The notes: generated by a model not told the origin, from the sequence alone. 56,995 nucleotides of DNA from an uncultured Pelagibacteraceae bacterium (GCA_902581695.1 CACHOW010000004.1:1-56995); one strand, 5' to 3'; positions 23,075-33,213 are shown, numbered from the stretch's first letter. Numbers and translations: made by a program.

Positions 23075-23725
23075 ATGAAACTTTTATTAAAAATTTTTGT
23101 ATTTGTATTTATTACCACCAACATCTCATTAGCAGATGAAGTAAAAGTATTTGATTTTACAGAGTCAGAGCTTTCTAAGTTAGAAGTGAGAAAGGTGAGG
23201 GGGGCTGATAATAAAACTACTTATACCGTAGGAACTGATGAAAAGGGTAATTTTTTAAAATCAGTTGCGGAAAACGCAGCCTCAGGCTTAGGTAAAGAAA
23301 TTAAAATTGATTTAAACAAGACACCTTTCATTAATATTACATGGAAAATTGAGAAAGATTTGTCTGGTATAAAAGAAAACACCAAAAAAGGTCATGATTT
23401 CGCTGCTAGAATTTTCGCAGTTAAAAAAACAGGTGCTACACCACTGTCAAATAGAGCAATTAATTATGTTTTTTCAAGTAATAGTGATGTTGGATTGAAT
23501 TGGCCAAGCCCATATACCAAAAAATCAATAGACTATGTGCTTTCTACTACAAAAGAAAACTTAAATGAATGGGTTACAGTAAAATCAAATGTCAAAGAAG
23601 ATTTTAAAAAGTTTCATAATTTAGATGTAAATGAATTAGATGGATTGGCTGTTATGTCAGATACTGATAATTCTAAAATGAAATCTGTCGCTTATTTTCA
23701 GAATATTTATTTTTCTACAGAATAA
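23075..23725 (+). CDS. DUF3047 family exported protein
   Basis: A 216-aa periplasmic protein. I start it at the ATG giving MKLLLKIFVFVFITTNISLA, a proper signal peptide; the track start lies 14 codons upstream. Landmarks of DUF3047 are present: an acidic strand W-K-I-E, a conserved R in AARIFAVKKTG, the block AINYVFSSNSDVGLNWPSPY, W-V-T-V-x-S-N-V-x-x-D, and the ending VMSDTDNSKMKSVAYFQNIYF. The fold is probably a carbohydrate-binding-like jelly roll, with no known activity. It is followed 23 bp later by a YbgC-type thioesterase gene. Confidence 0.75.
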   Translation: MKLLLKIFVFVFITTNISLADEVKVFDFTESELSKLEVRKVRGADNKTTYTVGTDEKGNFLKSVAENAASGLGKEIKIDLNKTPFINITWKIEKDLSGIKENTKKGHDFAARIFAVKKTGATPLSNRAINYVFSSNSDVGLNWPSPYTKKSIDYVLSTTKENLNEWVTVKSNVKEDFKKFHNLDVNELDGLAVMSDTDNSKMKSVAYFQNIYFSTE

Positions 23726-23748
23726 TAATAATTTGATATACTTTTTTT

Positions 23749-24171
23749 ATGCATGAAAATTTCTTTCATAAATTAAAAGTCTATTACGAAGATACTGACT
23801 CAGGTGGAGTTGTGTATTATGCAAATTATTTGAAATTTTTAGAGAGAGCAAGAACCGAAGCCTTATTTTCAATTGGATATAGCAATAAAAAAATCAAAGA
23901 TGATTTTGAATCATTAATTATAGTTAAAGCCTGTAATATTGAATATAAAAAATCTTCCCATTTAGAAGACGAATTAACTGTGAGATCTTTTGTTAAATCT
24001 ATCACCAAAACATCCTTTTTCATGAATCAAATAATTACAAAAGGTGATGATGTAATTGTTGAAGCTCAAGTTCATTTAGTTTTTATTAATATTGATGGAA
24101 AGCCTATTAGAATACCAGATGCAATTTATCTTAAATTTAAACCTTATTTTTGTGATACCATTAAAACTTAG
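23749..24171 (+). CDS. ybgC: YbgC-type acyl-CoA thioesterase (hotdog fold)
   Basis: A 140-aa hotdog-fold protein. VYYEDTDSGGVVYYANYLKF near residue 12 is the 4-hydroxybenzoyl-CoA thioesterase/YbgC active-site block, with catalytic Asp in EDTDSGG, followed by FLERARTEAL. Family members hydrolyse short-chain or phospholipid-derived acyl-CoA and often sit with tol-pal genes. Here there is no tolQ after it; instead the end overlaps a convergent uracil-DNA glycosylase by 11 bp. Confidence 0.9.
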   Translation: MHENFFHKLKVYYEDTDSGGVVYYANYLKFLERARTEALFSIGYSNKKIKDDFESLIIVKACNIEYKKSSHLEDELTVRSFVKSITKTSFFMNQIITKGDDVIVEAQVHLVFINIDGKPIRIPDAIYLKFKPYFCDTIKT

Positions 24172-24841
24172 CAATTTTTTTTGCTTTCTTAAATAATTGA
24201 TTAATCATTGAGGAAGTTACAACTTTAGTATTAACATTTCGAGGGCTTGGGTGATAGCAGGCTATCAATATTTTACCATCAGGCAATAAATATTTTTTAT
24301 TATGTTTAAATGAAATTTTTTGATCAATTTTAAATCTTTTTTTATATATCTTTAAACAATTATCAAAAGCAATCTTTCCAAGAGTTACAATTACTTTTAG
24401 ATCTTTTAAATAATCAAGTTCTTTCACAAAATAATTTGAACACGATGAGAGTTCATTATTCATTGGTTTATCACCTGGCGGTACACATTTTAATATATTA
24501 GTTATATATGTAGATTTTAATTTTAAACCATCTTTGATGTTATTAGAAAAATTTTGATTTGATATTTTAACTGAATGTAGACTTTTAAATAAAAAATCAC
24601 CAGATTTATCTCCTGTAAAAGCCCTCCCTGTTCTAGTACCTCCATGAGCAGCAGGAGCTAAACCAATAATCATAAGCTTAGCTTTTGTATCACCAAATCC
24701 AGTGACTGGCTTTCCCCAATATTTTTCATTTATATTTTGTTTCCTTTTTTCAATTGAAATTTTTTTTATAAAATTAGTTAAACGGGGACATTTTTTACAA
24801 TTAACTATTGTTTTATTTAATTTTTTAAATTTAATATTCAT
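24161..24841 (-). CDS. Uracil-DNA glycosylase, family 5 (UdgB) type
   Basis: A 226-aa base-excision-repair enzyme of the UDG superfamily, likely family 5. Motif A is MIIGLAPAAHGGTRTGRAFT, with the GLAPA-x-HG pattern of family 5 rather than GEAPG of family 4, then GDKSGDFL. Four cysteines for an iron-sulfur cluster are available (NCKKCPRL near the N-terminus, LKCVPPGD and SSCSNYF). Motif B is ACYHPSPRNVNTK. It removes uracil and hypoxanthine-type lesions in related proteins. Its ATG lies 2 bp from the divergent start of the histidine phosphatase. Confidence 0.85.
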   Translation of the reverse strand: MNIKFKKLNKTIVNCKKCPRLTNFIKKISIEKRKQNINEKYWGKPVTGFGDTKAKLMIIGLAPAAHGGTRTGRAFTGDKSGDFLFKSLHSVKISNQNFSNNIKDGLKLKSTYITNILKCVPPGDKPMNNELSSCSNYFVKELDYLKDLKVIVTLGKIAFDNCLKIYKKRFKIDQKISFKHNKKYLLPDGKILIACYHPSPRNVNTKVVTSSMINQLFKKAKKIAKF

Positions 24842-24843
24842 TA

Positions 24844-25401
24844 ATGAAATTATTAAACTTTATTTTAATTATATTTTTAATTTTAACAAATGGAATTAAA
24901 GCAGATACAGAATTTCAAGTTTTAAAAAATCTTAAAAATGGTGGTAATATAATTTTTATAAGACATGCTTATGCACCTGGTGGAGGAGATCCAGATCATT
25001 TTGAAATTAATGATTGTTCGACACAAAGAAATTTAAGTGAAGATGGCAGAAAACAAGCAAAAAATATTGGAAATTATTTTAAAAAAAATCTAATTCCAAT
25101 TGATAAAGTTATATCAAGTGAGTGGTGCAGATGTAAAGAAACTGCAGAAATAGCATTTGAAAAATTTGAAATAAATAACTTTCTCAATTCATTCTTTAGT
25201 GAAAAGTTTTCGAAAAATAGAATAAAACAAATTAAAAATCTTAAAAAATACATAAATGAATGGGATGGTAATAAGAATTTGGTTTTTGTTACACATTATG
25301 TGGTAATTTCTGAAGTACTAAATTATGCTCCTAGCTCTGGAGAAATTGTGATTTCTAATATAAGATTCGAAAAAATAGGTAACATAGAAATAAAATATTA
25401 A
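24844..25401 (+). CDS. Exported histidine phosphatase family protein
   Basis: A 185-aa member of the histidine phosphatase (phosphoglycerate mutase-like) superfamily. It has an N-terminal signal (FILIIFLILTNGIKA), the catalytic IIFIRHAYAPGG near residue 38, RNLSEDGRKQAKNIG near 62, SSEWCRCKETAEIAF near 96 and the second active-site His in VFVTHYVVISEV near 150. Likely a periplasmic phosphatase; substrate unknown. It starts 2 bp from the divergent UDG gene. Confidence 0.85.
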   Translation: MKLLNFILIIFLILTNGIKADTEFQVLKNLKNGGNIIFIRHAYAPGGGDPDHFEINDCSTQRNLSEDGRKQAKNIGNYFKKNLIPIDKVISSEWCRCKETAEIAFEKFEINNFLNSFFSEKFSKNRIKQIKNLKKYINEWDGNKNLVFVTHYVVISEVLNYAPSSGEIVISNIRFEKIGNIEIKY

Positions 25402-25406
25402 AGATC

Positions 25407-25532
25407 GTGTCATCAAAGAGAGCAATGAAACAAGCACAAAAACAAGCTTATGCTAAGCACAGAAGCAATATTACTAACAGCCAGCATGGTGCAAGACGAA
25501 AAAATTTTAAAAAAAATAAAAAAAAAAATTAA
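25407..25532 (+). CDS. 41-aa highly basic peptide
   Basis: Too short for the track. It starts with GTG 5 bp after the phosphatase stop and encodes SSKRAMKQAQKQAYAKHRSN followed by a Lys-rich tail, with about 16 Lys/Arg and no hydrophobic stretch. It looks like a nucleic-acid-associated or ribosome-associated peptide. The regular codon pattern in its first 30 codons argues for coding, and the stop overlaps a convergent gene by 4 bp. Function unknown. Confidence 0.45.
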   Translation: MSSKRAMKQAQKQAYAKHRSNITNSQHGARRKNFKKNKKKN

Positions 25533-25951
25533 CTTTCTATTTTAAATTCTTCAATTTTTTTACATGTTGAAATTTTTGATATACCCTCTTCATTATTAAG
25601 GACTGTTTTCATAAATATTTCTTGCTTTCCTTTCTCAAAAAAAATTTGGGTATAAAATTGTGGATAACCATGTTTGTGAGTAAAAATTTTTCCATCTTCT
25701 TCATAGATATTTCTTACGTAAGTATTAGTTTTTTTAACACTTAAATCTGTTATTTTATATTTTTGATATGTTTTATCTTTATAGACATAGTTTCTAGTCA
25801 TCATTAATTCATTAAGATTTAAAATATACTCATTCTTTAAAAATTCATCTTGTTTGTCATCACAAGCACTCATAATGATTATTTCTGATTTTAAATTTTG
25901 AATAGGCAAAATTACAAAAAAAAAAAAAATTAGGTATTTAATTTTTCTCAT
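25529..25951 (-). CDS. Exported protein of unknown function
   Basis: A 140-aa secreted protein. I take the ATG (MRKIKYLIFFFFVILPIQNL) rather than the TTG four codons upstream. After the signal peptide (cleavage near LKSEII) the mature chain has two cysteines (SACDDKQ, ISTCKKI) that may form a disulfide, and alternating charged/aromatic strands. No family was recognised. It overlaps the end of the upstream 57-aa membrane protein by 14 bp, so the two are probably coupled. Confidence 0.65.
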   Translation of the reverse strand: MRKIKYLIFFFFVILPIQNLKSEIIIMSACDDKQDEFLKNEYILNLNELMMTRNYVYKDKTYQKYKITDLSVKKTNTYVRNIYEEDGKIFTHKHGYPQFYTQIFFEKGKQEIFMKTVLNNEEGISKISTCKKIEEFKIES

Positions 25952-26111
25952 TTTTTTCAGCAAAAAATATTCCTATTAGAAGAAGAGCAGTCCATCCTAA
26001 CCCTAAAAGGCCTTTTAAAATACTTGTATCTGCACTCCAGACTTTGAGAACTAAAGCTCCAAAAATAAGCCCTATAACATAAATAATTATTACTATTGAA
26101 ATTTTACTCAT
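25938..26111 (-). CDS. 57-aa two-helix membrane protein
   Basis: Not in the track. ATG then MSKISIVIIIYVIGLIFGAL as helix 1, a short polar turn, and GLLGLGWTALLLIGIFF as helix 2, ending in a charged tail (AEKNEKN). It fits exactly between the DUF1289 gene (8-bp overlap) and the exported protein (14-bp overlap), an arrangement that strongly suggests a real gene. No family was recognised. Confidence 0.65.
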   Translation of the reverse strand: MSKISIVIIIYVIGLIFGALVLKVWSADTSILKGLLGLGWTALLLIGIFFAEKNEKN

Positions 26112-26355
26112 TTTTTAAATTTCTTTTAAATAAAGAGATACCATTTTCAATTTTGTATGTATAGGACTCTTCGAAGCTTTCTAATTGCCATCCAGACAAT
26201 CTTTTTTTGATAATCTTTAAATTATCACTTTTCCACTGATCTGATGTATCTAAAAGCTTCCAAATTTTTTTTTCATCCACTGTTCTTCCACAACCATAAC
26301 AATATCCAGTTTTTGGATCAGTTTTGCAAATACTTATACAAGGTGAAATAATCAT
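26104..26355 (-). CDS. DUF1289 family protein
   Basis: An 83-aa protein with the DUF1289 signature at its N-terminus: SPCISICKTDPKTGYCYGCG, four Cys that probably bind a metal, followed by RTVDEKKIW. Family members are small cytoplasmic proteins of unknown function common in Proteobacteria. It opens a three-gene minus-strand unit (DUF1289, 57-aa membrane protein, exported protein). Confidence 0.85.
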   Translation of the reverse strand: MIISPCISICKTDPKTGYCYGCGRTVDEKKIWKLLDTSDQWKSDNLKIIKKRLSGWQLESFEESYTYKIENGISLFKRNLKNE

Positions 26356-26444
26356 ATTAATATTATAAAGGATTATTAATATAATTAACTATAATTGTCG
26401 TTGGACAAATAATTTCAATAATATATAAAAACCTCTAAATTTGT

Positions 26445-26529
26445 GGGGCGATGGCGGAATTGGTAGACGCGTTGGTCTTAGGAACCAATAGAGCAATCTG
26501 TGAAGGTTCGAGTCCTTTTCGCCCTACCA
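26445..26529 (+). tRNA. tRNA-Leu (anticodon TAG)
   Basis: Cloverleaf read by eye: acceptor GGGGCGA pairs with TCGCCCT (G-U at the first pair), D-arm GGCGGAATTGGTAGACGC, anticodon loop CTTAGGA giving TAG, a class II variable arm (about TAGAGCAATCTGT), T-arm GGTTCGAGTCC, and CCA encoded at the end. 13 bp later the trigger factor gene starts. Confidence 0.95.
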
Positions 26530-26542
26530 TTTAATATTATTT

Positions 26543-27967
26543 ATGAAAGTTACAATCGAAAATAAAAAAGGTTTAAACAAAGATCTAAAAGTATTTGTAG
26601 ATAAGAAAACTATGAATACTTATATGGATGAAAAATACAATGAAATCAAAGAAACAGTTAATTTAAAAGGTTTTAGACCAGGCAAGGTTCCAAAAGAAAT
26701 TTTAAAAAGACAATTTGGTAAAGCTGTTTTTAGTGAAGTTTTGGATAAAATATTAAAAGAAACTTCAACAAAAGCGTTAGAAGAAAATAAAATTAAACCA
26801 GCTGGACAACCAAAATTAGATCTCAAAACATACGGTGAAGATAAAGAGCTTGAATATATTATTTCAGTGACAGAACTTCCTAAAGTTGAAACTAAACCTA
26901 TCGAAAATATAAAATTTGATCAATACACTGTAAAAATTGATGCAAAAGAAACTGATAAAAGAATAAATGAGATTGCAAAAAATCAACCAAATTTTAAAGA
27001 TTCTTCTCTAGATAGCAAAGCCAAAGATGGAGATTTAGTAGTCTTTGATTACACAGCTACAGTGGATGACAAACCTTTTAAAGGCGGCGAAGGTAAAAAC
27101 ACTCAATTAACTTTGGGTAAAGATTTATTTTTAAAAGGATTTGATAAACAATTAATTGGAGTTAAAAAAGGAGATGAAAAGATAGTTGAGGCGGTTTTAC
27201 CTGAAAATTTTCCTGAAAAAGATTTGATAAACAAGAAAGCAAAATTTAATTGCATAATTACTTCATTAAAAAATCCTGAAAAAATAGTTATTAATGATGA
27301 ATTTGCAAAAAATTTAGGTGCCAAAGATTTGAAAGATCTTAAGCTGCTAATATCTAAACAAATTAAAGATGAATATAAAAATTCACTTGAGAGACTTTCG
27401 AAAAATCAAATCTTAAAAGAATTAGAAAAATTTAAAATCAATGAAATTCCAGAAAATTTATTAGAGGAAGAAATCAAGATACTTTCACAAGGCATGAAAG
27501 ATGATGATGCGAAAAAAAATAGAAAAAATTTTGAGGAAGTTGCAAAAAAAAGAATTAAAGTTGGTTTAATTCTTAATGAATTTGGGGAGCAGAATAAAAT
27601 AAAAGTTACTGAACAGGAGTTGCAAGCAGAGGTTCAAAAACAAGTGAGAATGATGCCTGGCCAGGAAAAAATGGTAATAGATTTTTATCAAAAAAATCAA
27701 TCAGCCCTAGCAAGCTTAAGAGGCACTGTATATGAGGAAAAGATAATTTCCGCTATTAAAGAAAAAGCAAAACCTAATAATAAAGAAGTCACAAAAGATC
27801 AAGCTGAAAAAATTTTAAAAGATAGTCAAAAAAATGAAAATGAAAACTTAAAAGAAAAAACTGATGTTAAAGAAAAAAAAGTAGAAACAAAAAAAACATC
27901 CAGTAAAAAATCTTCAGTAAAATCACCTAAATTAAAACCTAAAATAAAAAAAGTTAGCAAAAAGTAA
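26543..27967 (+). CDS. tig: Trigger factor (ribosome-associated chaperone, prolyl isomerase)
   Basis: A 474-aa trigger factor. The N-terminal ribosome-binding domain holds the signature [17 protein letters not shown] (residues ~42-58), the middle FKBP-type domain [20 protein letters not shown] (about 165-185), and the C-terminal helical arms follow. It binds nascent chains at the exit tunnel. The last ~60 residues form an unusual Lys/Ser-rich tail ([20 protein letters not shown]). It heads the tig-clpP-clpX-lon cluster, a common order in bacteria, 13 bp after tRNA-Leu. Confidence 0.97.
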   Translation: MKVTIENKKGLNKDLKVFVDKKTMNTYMDEKYNEIKETVNLKGFRPGKVPKEILKRQFGKAVFSEVLDKILKETSTKALEENKIKPAGQPKLDLKTYGEDKELEYIISVTELPKVETKPIENIKFDQYTVKIDAKETDKRINEIAKNQPNFKDSSLDSKAKDGDLVVFDYTATVDDKPFKGGEGKNTQLTLGKDLFLKGFDKQLIGVKKGDEKIVEAVLPENFPEKDLINKKAKFNCIITSLKNPEKIVINDEFAKNLGAKDLKDLKLLISKQIKDEYKNSLERLSKNQILKELEKFKINEIPENLLEEEIKILSQGMKDDDAKKNRKNFEEVAKKRIKVGLILNEFGEQNKIKVTEQELQAEVQKQVRMMPGQEKMVIDFYQKNQSALASLRGTVYEEKIISAIKEKAKPNNKEVTKDQAEKILKDSQKNENENLKEKTDVKEKKVETKKTSSKKSSVKSPKLKPKIKKVSKK

Positions 27968-27999
27968 GCACAAGTTGTATAAGTAAAGCGAATCAACTT

Positions 28000-28611
28000 A
28001 TGACAATGAAAATTTCAGAGCATATGAATACCTTAGTTCCTATGGTTGTAGAACAATCAAACAAAGGGGAGAGAGCTTACGATATTTATTCAAGACTTTT
28101 AAAAGAAAGAATAATTTTTTTAACAGGGCCAATAAATGACAATGTTGCTTCTTTAGTAACAGCACAGTTGTTATTTCTAGAAGCAGAAGATCCTAAAAAA
28201 GAAATATACTTTTACATAAATAGCCCCGGAGGTTTGGTTACTGCTGGTTTAGGAATCTATGATACAATGCAATACATTAAGCCTGAAATTTCAACTTTAT
28301 GTATTGGTCAAGCAGCTTCGATGGGCTCATTTTTATTAGCAGCTGGAAGTAAAGGAAAAAGATTTTCATTGCCTAATTCAAGAATAATGGTTCATCAACC
28401 TTCTGCAGGTTTTCAAGGTCAAGCTACAGATATAGAAATTCATGCAACTGAAGTTTTGAACTTAAAAAAAAGATTAAACGAAATTTATTCCAAACATACA
28501 GGAAAATCTGTTGAAGAAATCAAGACTGCCTTAGAAAGAGATAATTTTATGACAGCAGATGTTGCTAAAGAGTTTGGTCTTGTAGACGAAGTTGTTGAAA
28601 AACGAACTTAA
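28000..28611 (+). CDS. clpP: ATP-dependent Clp protease proteolytic subunit
   Basis: A 203-aa serine protease that forms tetradecamers capped by ClpX. The catalytic triad is visible: Ser in [16 protein letters not shown], His in [13 protein letters not shown], and Asp in the [10 protein letters not shown]...[15 protein letters not shown] segment. The [20 protein letters not shown] start and [20 protein letters not shown] are diagnostic. It lies 32 bp after tig and 89 bp before clpX. Confidence 0.98.
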   Translation: MTMKISEHMNTLVPMVVEQSNKGERAYDIYSRLLKERIIFLTGPINDNVASLVTAQLLFLEAEDPKKEIYFYINSPGGLVTAGLGIYDTMQYIKPEISTLCIGQAASMGSFLLAAGSKGKRFSLPNSRIMVHQPSAGFQGQATDIEIHATEVLNLKKRLNEIYSKHTGKSVEEIKTALERDNFMTADVAKEFGLVDEVVEKRT

Positions 28612-28700
28612 AACACAATATGTTGAGACAACTGATAATAGAACTTGATCTGATAAAGTCCTTTATATTAAAGTAATTAAATTGATTCGTTTTAAAAATT

Positions 28701-29972
28701 ATGAGTACAAATAATAAAAATATTCTTTACTGTTCTTTTTGTGGCAAAAGCCAACATGAAGTTAGAAAACTTATTGCAGGACCTACTGTATTTATATGTG
28801 ATGAGTGTGTTGAACTTTGTATGGACATTATTAAAGAAGAAAATAAAGATACATTTGTTAAACACCAAGACGGGTTACCATCACCAAAAGAAATTTGTGC
28901 AGTTTTAGATGATTATGTAATTGGTCAAGGACATGCAAAAAAAGTTCTCTCTGTTGCAGTACATAATCACTATAAAAGATTAAATTACGAAAATAAAACA
29001 AGCAAGAATGTTGAATTATCAAAGTCTAACATTCTTTTAGTAGGACCAACTGGTTGTGGTAAAACTTTGTTAGCTCAAACACTAGCTAGAATATTAGATG
29101 TACCATTTACTATGGCAGATGCCACAACTTTGACTGAAGCTGGTTATGTTGGAGAAGATGTTGAAAACATCATACTAAAACTTTTACAAGCTGCAGACTA
29201 TAACGTTGAAAAAGCACAAAGAGGGATTGTTTATATAGACGAAGTAGATAAAATTAGTAGAAAGTCTGAGAACCCTTCAATTACAAGAGACGTTTCTGGA
29301 GAAGGTGTTCAACAGGCTTTACTAAAAATTATGGAAGGTACCGTTGCAAGTGTTCCTCCTCAAGGTGGAAGAAAACACCCACAACAAGAATTTTTACAAG
29401 TGGATACTACAAATATTTTATTTATTTGTGGTGGAGCTTTTGCAGGTTTAGATAAAATAATTTCTCAAAGAGACAAAGGCACTTCAATTGGGTTTGGAGC
29501 TGATGTAAAAAATACACAAGATAAAAAAACTGGTGAATGGATGAAAGGATTGGAACCTGAAGATCTGTTAAGATATGGGTTAATTCCAGAATTTATTGGC
29601 AGGCTGCCAATGATAGCTACTTTAGAGGACTTAGATGTAAAATCTTTAGTAAAAATTATTCAAGAACCTAAAAACTCTCTAACAAAACAATATCAAGAAT
29701 TATTCAAATTAGATGGTGCTAAGTTAACCTTCAAAGAGAATGCATTAAAAGAAATTGCGCAAAAAGCAATAAAAAAGAAAACAGGAGCAAGAGGTTTAAG
29801 AGCTATTATGGAAAATATATTACTTAAAACTATGTATGATTTGCCAGGTATGGAAAATATACAAGAAGTAATAATTGATGCAAATTCTGCTAAGGGTCTC
29901 TCAGATCCAATATTAGTTCACTCGAAAACTGATTCAAAGTCAATAAAATCAGGAAAAACTACAGCGGCTTAA
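28701..29972 (+). CDS. clpX: ATP-dependent Clp protease ATP-binding subunit ClpX
   Basis: A 423-aa AAA+ unfoldase. The N-terminal C4 zinc domain is [18 protein letters not shown]...CDEC (residues ~10-38), Walker A is [12 protein letters not shown], Walker B is VYIDEVDKI, the RKH-type pore sequence is in GRKHPQQEF and sensor regions follow ([10 protein letters not shown]). It recognises and threads substrates into ClpP. The family length is ~420. Its own promoter may lie in the 89-bp gap after clpP. Confidence 0.98.
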   Translation: MSTNNKNILYCSFCGKSQHEVRKLIAGPTVFICDECVELCMDIIKEENKDTFVKHQDGLPSPKEICAVLDDYVIGQGHAKKVLSVAVHNHYKRLNYENKTSKNVELSKSNILLVGPTGCGKTLLAQTLARILDVPFTMADATTLTEAGYVGEDVENIILKLLQAADYNVEKAQRGIVYIDEVDKISRKSENPSITRDVSGEGVQQALLKIMEGTVASVPPQGGRKHPQQEFLQVDTTNILFICGGAFAGLDKIISQRDKGTSIGFGADVKNTQDKKTGEWMKGLEPEDLLRYGLIPEFIGRLPMIATLEDLDVKSLVKIIQEPKNSLTKQYQELFKLDGAKLTFKENALKEIAQKAIKKKTGARGLRAIMENILLKTMYDLPGMENIQEVIIDANSAKGLSDPILVHSKTDSKSIKSGKTTAA

Positions 29973-30032
29973 TACCCTTAATAAATCATAAAAATCTATT
30001 GCATTATTTTATTTAATATCCATATTCGTTGT

Positions 30033-32411
30033 ATGGATGTCAAATTTACATTACCACTACTTCCTTTAAGAGATATTGTCGTATTTCCTAGCATGGTAAT
30101 ACCTTTATTTGTAGGTCGTGATAAATCAATTTCAGCATTAAATGAGGTAATGAAAAAAGAGAAAAAAATTATTCTTGTTACACAAAAAAATTCAGAGATA
30201 GATGATCCTAAAAAAACTGATATTTTTTTACACGGGTGTGAAGGTAATATTCTACAGCTTTTAAAACTTCCAGATGGAACTGTAAAAGTTTTGGTTGAAG
30301 GTGTTAAAAGAGTAAAAATTTTAGATTTTGTTGATAATCAAAAATTTATTACTTGTGATTATTCACATGCTAAAGATGTAAATGAAAAAAATGAGGATCT
30401 TTATCCTTTAGCTGTAACTGCGCTAAGAAGATTAGAAAAATTAACATCTATTAATAAAAAAATTTCTAGTGAAACCATTAATACTATTAAAGAATTAAAA
30501 GACCCATCCAAGATTGGAGATAATATTGCTTCACACTTATCTGCTACTATTTCTGAAAAACAACAAATTTTTGAAACTTTAGATGTTAAAAAAAGACTTA
30601 ACTCAATAATTAAAATAATGGAGAATGAAACAAGTATTATAGGTGTTGAGAAACGAATTCGAGGCAGAGTTAAAACACAAATGGAGAAGACTCAAAGAGA
30701 ATATTATCTAAATGAACAGCTCAAAGCTATCCAAAAAGAACTTGGAGAAATTGAAGACGGTAAAGACGAAAGCGCAAGTCTTAATAAAGCAATTTTGAAA
30801 TCAAAAATGCCAAAAGAAGTTGAAAAAAAATGTTTGCAAGAACTTAAAAAGCTTAAAAATATGAGTCCAATGTCGGCAGAAGCAACTGTAGTAAGAAATT
30901 ATTTAGATTGGATGATAGAACTGCCTTGGCATAAAAAAAGTGAAGTTGATATTGATTTAACAAAAGCTTTAAATGTTCTAGATAAAGATCATTTTGGATT
31001 AGAAAAGATTAAAGAAAGAATTATAGAATTTTTAGCTGTTCAAAAAAGAATGGAAAAAATTAAAGGTCCTATTTTATGTTTAGTTGGCCCTCCTGGTGTG
31101 GGTAAAACTTCATTGGGAAAATCAATAGCTAAAGCTACTAATAGAGAATTTGTAAGAATGTCGGTTGGAGGCATGCGAGATGAAGCAGAGATAAGAGGTC
31201 ACAGAAGAACATATATTGGTTCATTGCCTGGAAAAATTATTCAGATGATGAAAAAAGCTGGAACAAAAAATCCGCTTATTTTATTAGACGAGATTGATAA
31301 AATTGGTAATGATTATAGAGGAGATCCTTCGTCAGCTTTACTAGAAGCTCTTGACCCTGAACAGAATACTACTTTTAACGATCATTACTTAGAAGTTGAT
31401 TATGATCTATCAGACGTGATGTTTGTAACAACTGCTAATACGTTAAATATACTTCCTCCATTACTAGATAGAATGGAAGTAATTAGACTGGCTGGTTATA
31501 CAGAAGATGAAAAAATCAATATTGCTAATAAATTTCTTCTTCCTAAACAAATTAAAGATAATGGTGTTAAGGAAAATGAGATGAAAATTGGAGATGATAT
31601 TATAAAAGAGATAATCAGAAGTTACACAAAAGAGTCAGGTGTGAGAAATCTTGAAAGAGAGATTTCAAAAGTTGCAAGAAAAGTTGTTAAAAAGGTTGTA
31701 GCTGGAGAAGAAAAAGAAGTTAATATTAATAATACTAATTTGTCTGATTTTCTTGGAGTTCCAAAATTTAAATTTGGAGAATTAGAAAGTGAAGATAGAG
31801 TAGGCATTGTTACTGGTTTAGCCTGGACAGAGTATGGTGGAGAAATTTTAAAAATTGAAACTGTTACTATGCCCGGTAAAGGAAGAATGCAAATTACAGG
31901 TAAATTAGGAGATGTAATGCAGGAATCTGTTAAGGCTGCAAAATCATTTGTAAGATCAAAATGTTTAGAATATGGAATTATTCCTCCATTATTCGAAAAA
32001 AAGGATTTTCATATTCATGTTCCAGAAGGAGCAACTCCAAAAGATGGACCATCGGCAGGTATAGGTATGGTAACATCCATCGTTTCTTCAATAACGAATA
32101 TTCCTGTTAGAAAAGATATTGCAATGACAGGTGAAGTAACATTAACGGGTCAAGTTTTACCAATCGGTGGTTTAAAAGAAAAATTATTAGCTGCTCATAG
32201 GGCAGGTATTAAAGAAGTTTTAATTCCAAAAGAAAATGAAAAAGATTTAGTTGATATGCCAAAAAAAATTATCGACGAAGTAAAAATTACACCTGTTGAA
32301 TTTGCTGATGAAGTTTTAAAAATTGCTTTAACGAAAGAACTTAAAAAGACCGAGTGGGTTGAAGTAGATCTATCAAAAAAAGACGACAAATCTCAAGCTA
32401 GTATTCAATAA
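30033..32411 (+). CDS. lon: ATP-dependent serine protease Lon
   Basis: A 792-aa Lon protease. It has the N-terminal substrate-binding domain ([20 protein letters not shown]), an AAA+ module with Walker [16 protein letters not shown] and Walker [11 protein letters not shown], and the C-terminal protease domain with catalytic Ser in [14 protein letters not shown] and Lys in the [18 protein letters not shown] region. It degrades misfolded and regulatory proteins in the cytoplasm. 60 bp after clpX. It is followed not by hup, as in many Proteobacteria, but by a disrupted tRNA locus. Confidence 0.98.
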   Translation: MDVKFTLPLLPLRDIVVFPSMVIPLFVGRDKSISALNEVMKKEKKIILVTQKNSEIDDPKKTDIFLHGCEGNILQLLKLPDGTVKVLVEGVKRVKILDFVDNQKFITCDYSHAKDVNEKNEDLYPLAVTALRRLEKLTSINKKISSETINTIKELKDPSKIGDNIASHLSATISEKQQIFETLDVKKRLNSIIKIMENETSIIGVEKRIRGRVKTQMEKTQREYYLNEQLKAIQKELGEIEDGKDESASLNKAILKSKMPKEVEKKCLQELKKLKNMSPMSAEATVVRNYLDWMIELPWHKKSEVDIDLTKALNVLDKDHFGLEKIKERIIEFLAVQKRMEKIKGPILCLVGPPGVGKTSLGKSIAKATNREFVRMSVGGMRDEAEIRGHRRTYIGSLPGKIIQMMKKAGTKNPLILLDEIDKIGNDYRGDPSSALLEALDPEQNTTFNDHYLEVDYDLSDVMFVTTANTLNILPPLLDRMEVIRLAGYTEDEKINIANKFLLPKQIKDNGVKENEMKIGDDIIKEIIRSYTKESGVRNLEREISKVARKVVKKVVAGEEKEVNINNTNLSDFLGVPKFKFGELESEDRVGIVTGLAWTEYGGEILKIETVTMPGKGRMQITGKLGDVMQESVKAAKSFVRSKCLEYGIIPPLFEKKDFHIHVPEGATPKDGPSAGIGMVTSIVSSITNIPVRKDIAMTGEVTLTGQVLPIGGLKEKLLAAHRAGIKEVLIPKENEKDLVDMPKKIIDEVKITPVEFADEVLKIALTKELKKTEWVEVDLSKKDDKSQASIQ

Positions 32412-32461
32412 TAATTAATTTACATTTTCTGAACCTTGATGTGTTAGTTATCATCATTTTA

Positions 32462-32500
32462 GGGCGGTTAGCTCAGTTGGTAGAGCATCTCGTTTGCACC
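32462..32500 (+). pseudogene. Truncated tRNA-Val 5' half
   Basis: 39 bases match the first half of the intact tRNA-Val gene at 33492 with one difference (GTTTGCACC instead of GTTTACACC). Identity stops in the 3' side of the anticodon arm, where unrelated AT-rich sequence (TTTATTTTAATAAATT) begins. The T-arm and acceptor 3' strand are missing, so it cannot make a tRNA. The changed base would give a TGC anticodon, probably by decay. Confidence 0.9.
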
Positions 32501-32565
32501 TTTATTTTAATAAATTCTTAACATAACTGAAATAATAATAATGAAAAATAATATATGATTAGATT

Positions 32566-33213
32566 ATGAATAATGATAATTTTTTACATTTATGGCCTTC
32601 TATTGTAGCTAGATTTGAAAATCCAAATCATAATGAAATTAAAGGTGGTTTATTAGATTTTTTTAAAGAAGTTAGAAGTAAGAATCCAGTAGGTAGAAAA
32701 TCTTATGAAAATAAAAAATTATATGAGAGCACATATGATATGCATTCTAAAAATAATATTTTTTATCAAGAATTGATAAAATTCTTTCAAACATGTTTTT
32801 TAAAAAGCTCTTTGTATTCTTTTAATACTACAGTTAAAAATAAAAAATTAAATGCTGATGATAAATTTAAAGTTTCAATTACAAATTCTTGGTTTATCGA
32901 GTATGAAAAGGGTGGATCTGTATTACCTCATACTCATGGAAATTGTAGTTGGTGTTGCGTCTATTACGTTCAGATTGATGATTCTTCAATAGATGAAAGT
33001 GGAAACACCTATTTTGTAAAACCTTTTTCTCATAATAATTTAGATGATTTTGGATCATTTAGTTATAATAGTTTCACATCATTTTCACATAAACCAAAAG
33101 AAGGACAATTACTCATTTGGCCAAGTTATCTCGTCCATGGATCGGTTGCTTCAAGTGCAGATAACAATAAAAGAATTATTGTGTCTGCTAATTCAAAAAT
33201 ATTTAAGATTTAA
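32566..33213 (+). CDS. Putative 2-oxoglutarate/Fe(II) oxygenase (2OG-FeII_Oxy_5-like)
   Basis: A 215-aa protein resembling the TIGR02466/2OG-FeII_Oxy_5 group found in marine bacteria and cyanophages. It starts MNNDNFLHLWPSIVARFENP. The double-stranded beta-helix core has the metal-binding region SVLPHTHGNCSWCCVYYVQI and, ~60 residues later, LLIWPSYLVHGSVASS with the distal His, then R in KRIIVSANSKIF as the 2OG-binding residue. The second ligand pattern is H-x-H rather than the classic H-x-D. Substrate unknown. It sits alone between a tRNA-Val fragment and the intact tRNA-Val, indicating insertion at a tRNA gene. Confidence 0.65.
   Translation: MNNDNFLHLWPSIVARFENPNHNEIKGGLLDFFKEVRSKNPVGRKSYENKKLYESTYDMHSKNNIFYQELIKFFQTCFLKSSLYSFNTTVKNKKLNADDKFKVSITNSWFIEYEKGGSVLPHTHGNCSWCCVYYVQIDDSSIDESGNTYFVKPFSHNNLDDFGSFSYNSFTSFSHKPKEGQLLIWPSYLVHGSVASSADNNKRIIVSANSKIFKI

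Noticed and set aside
32462-32500. Functional tRNA-Ala(TGC)
   Set aside because: The anticodon would read TGC, but the T-arm and acceptor 3' strand are missing and the sequence otherwise matches tRNA-Val.
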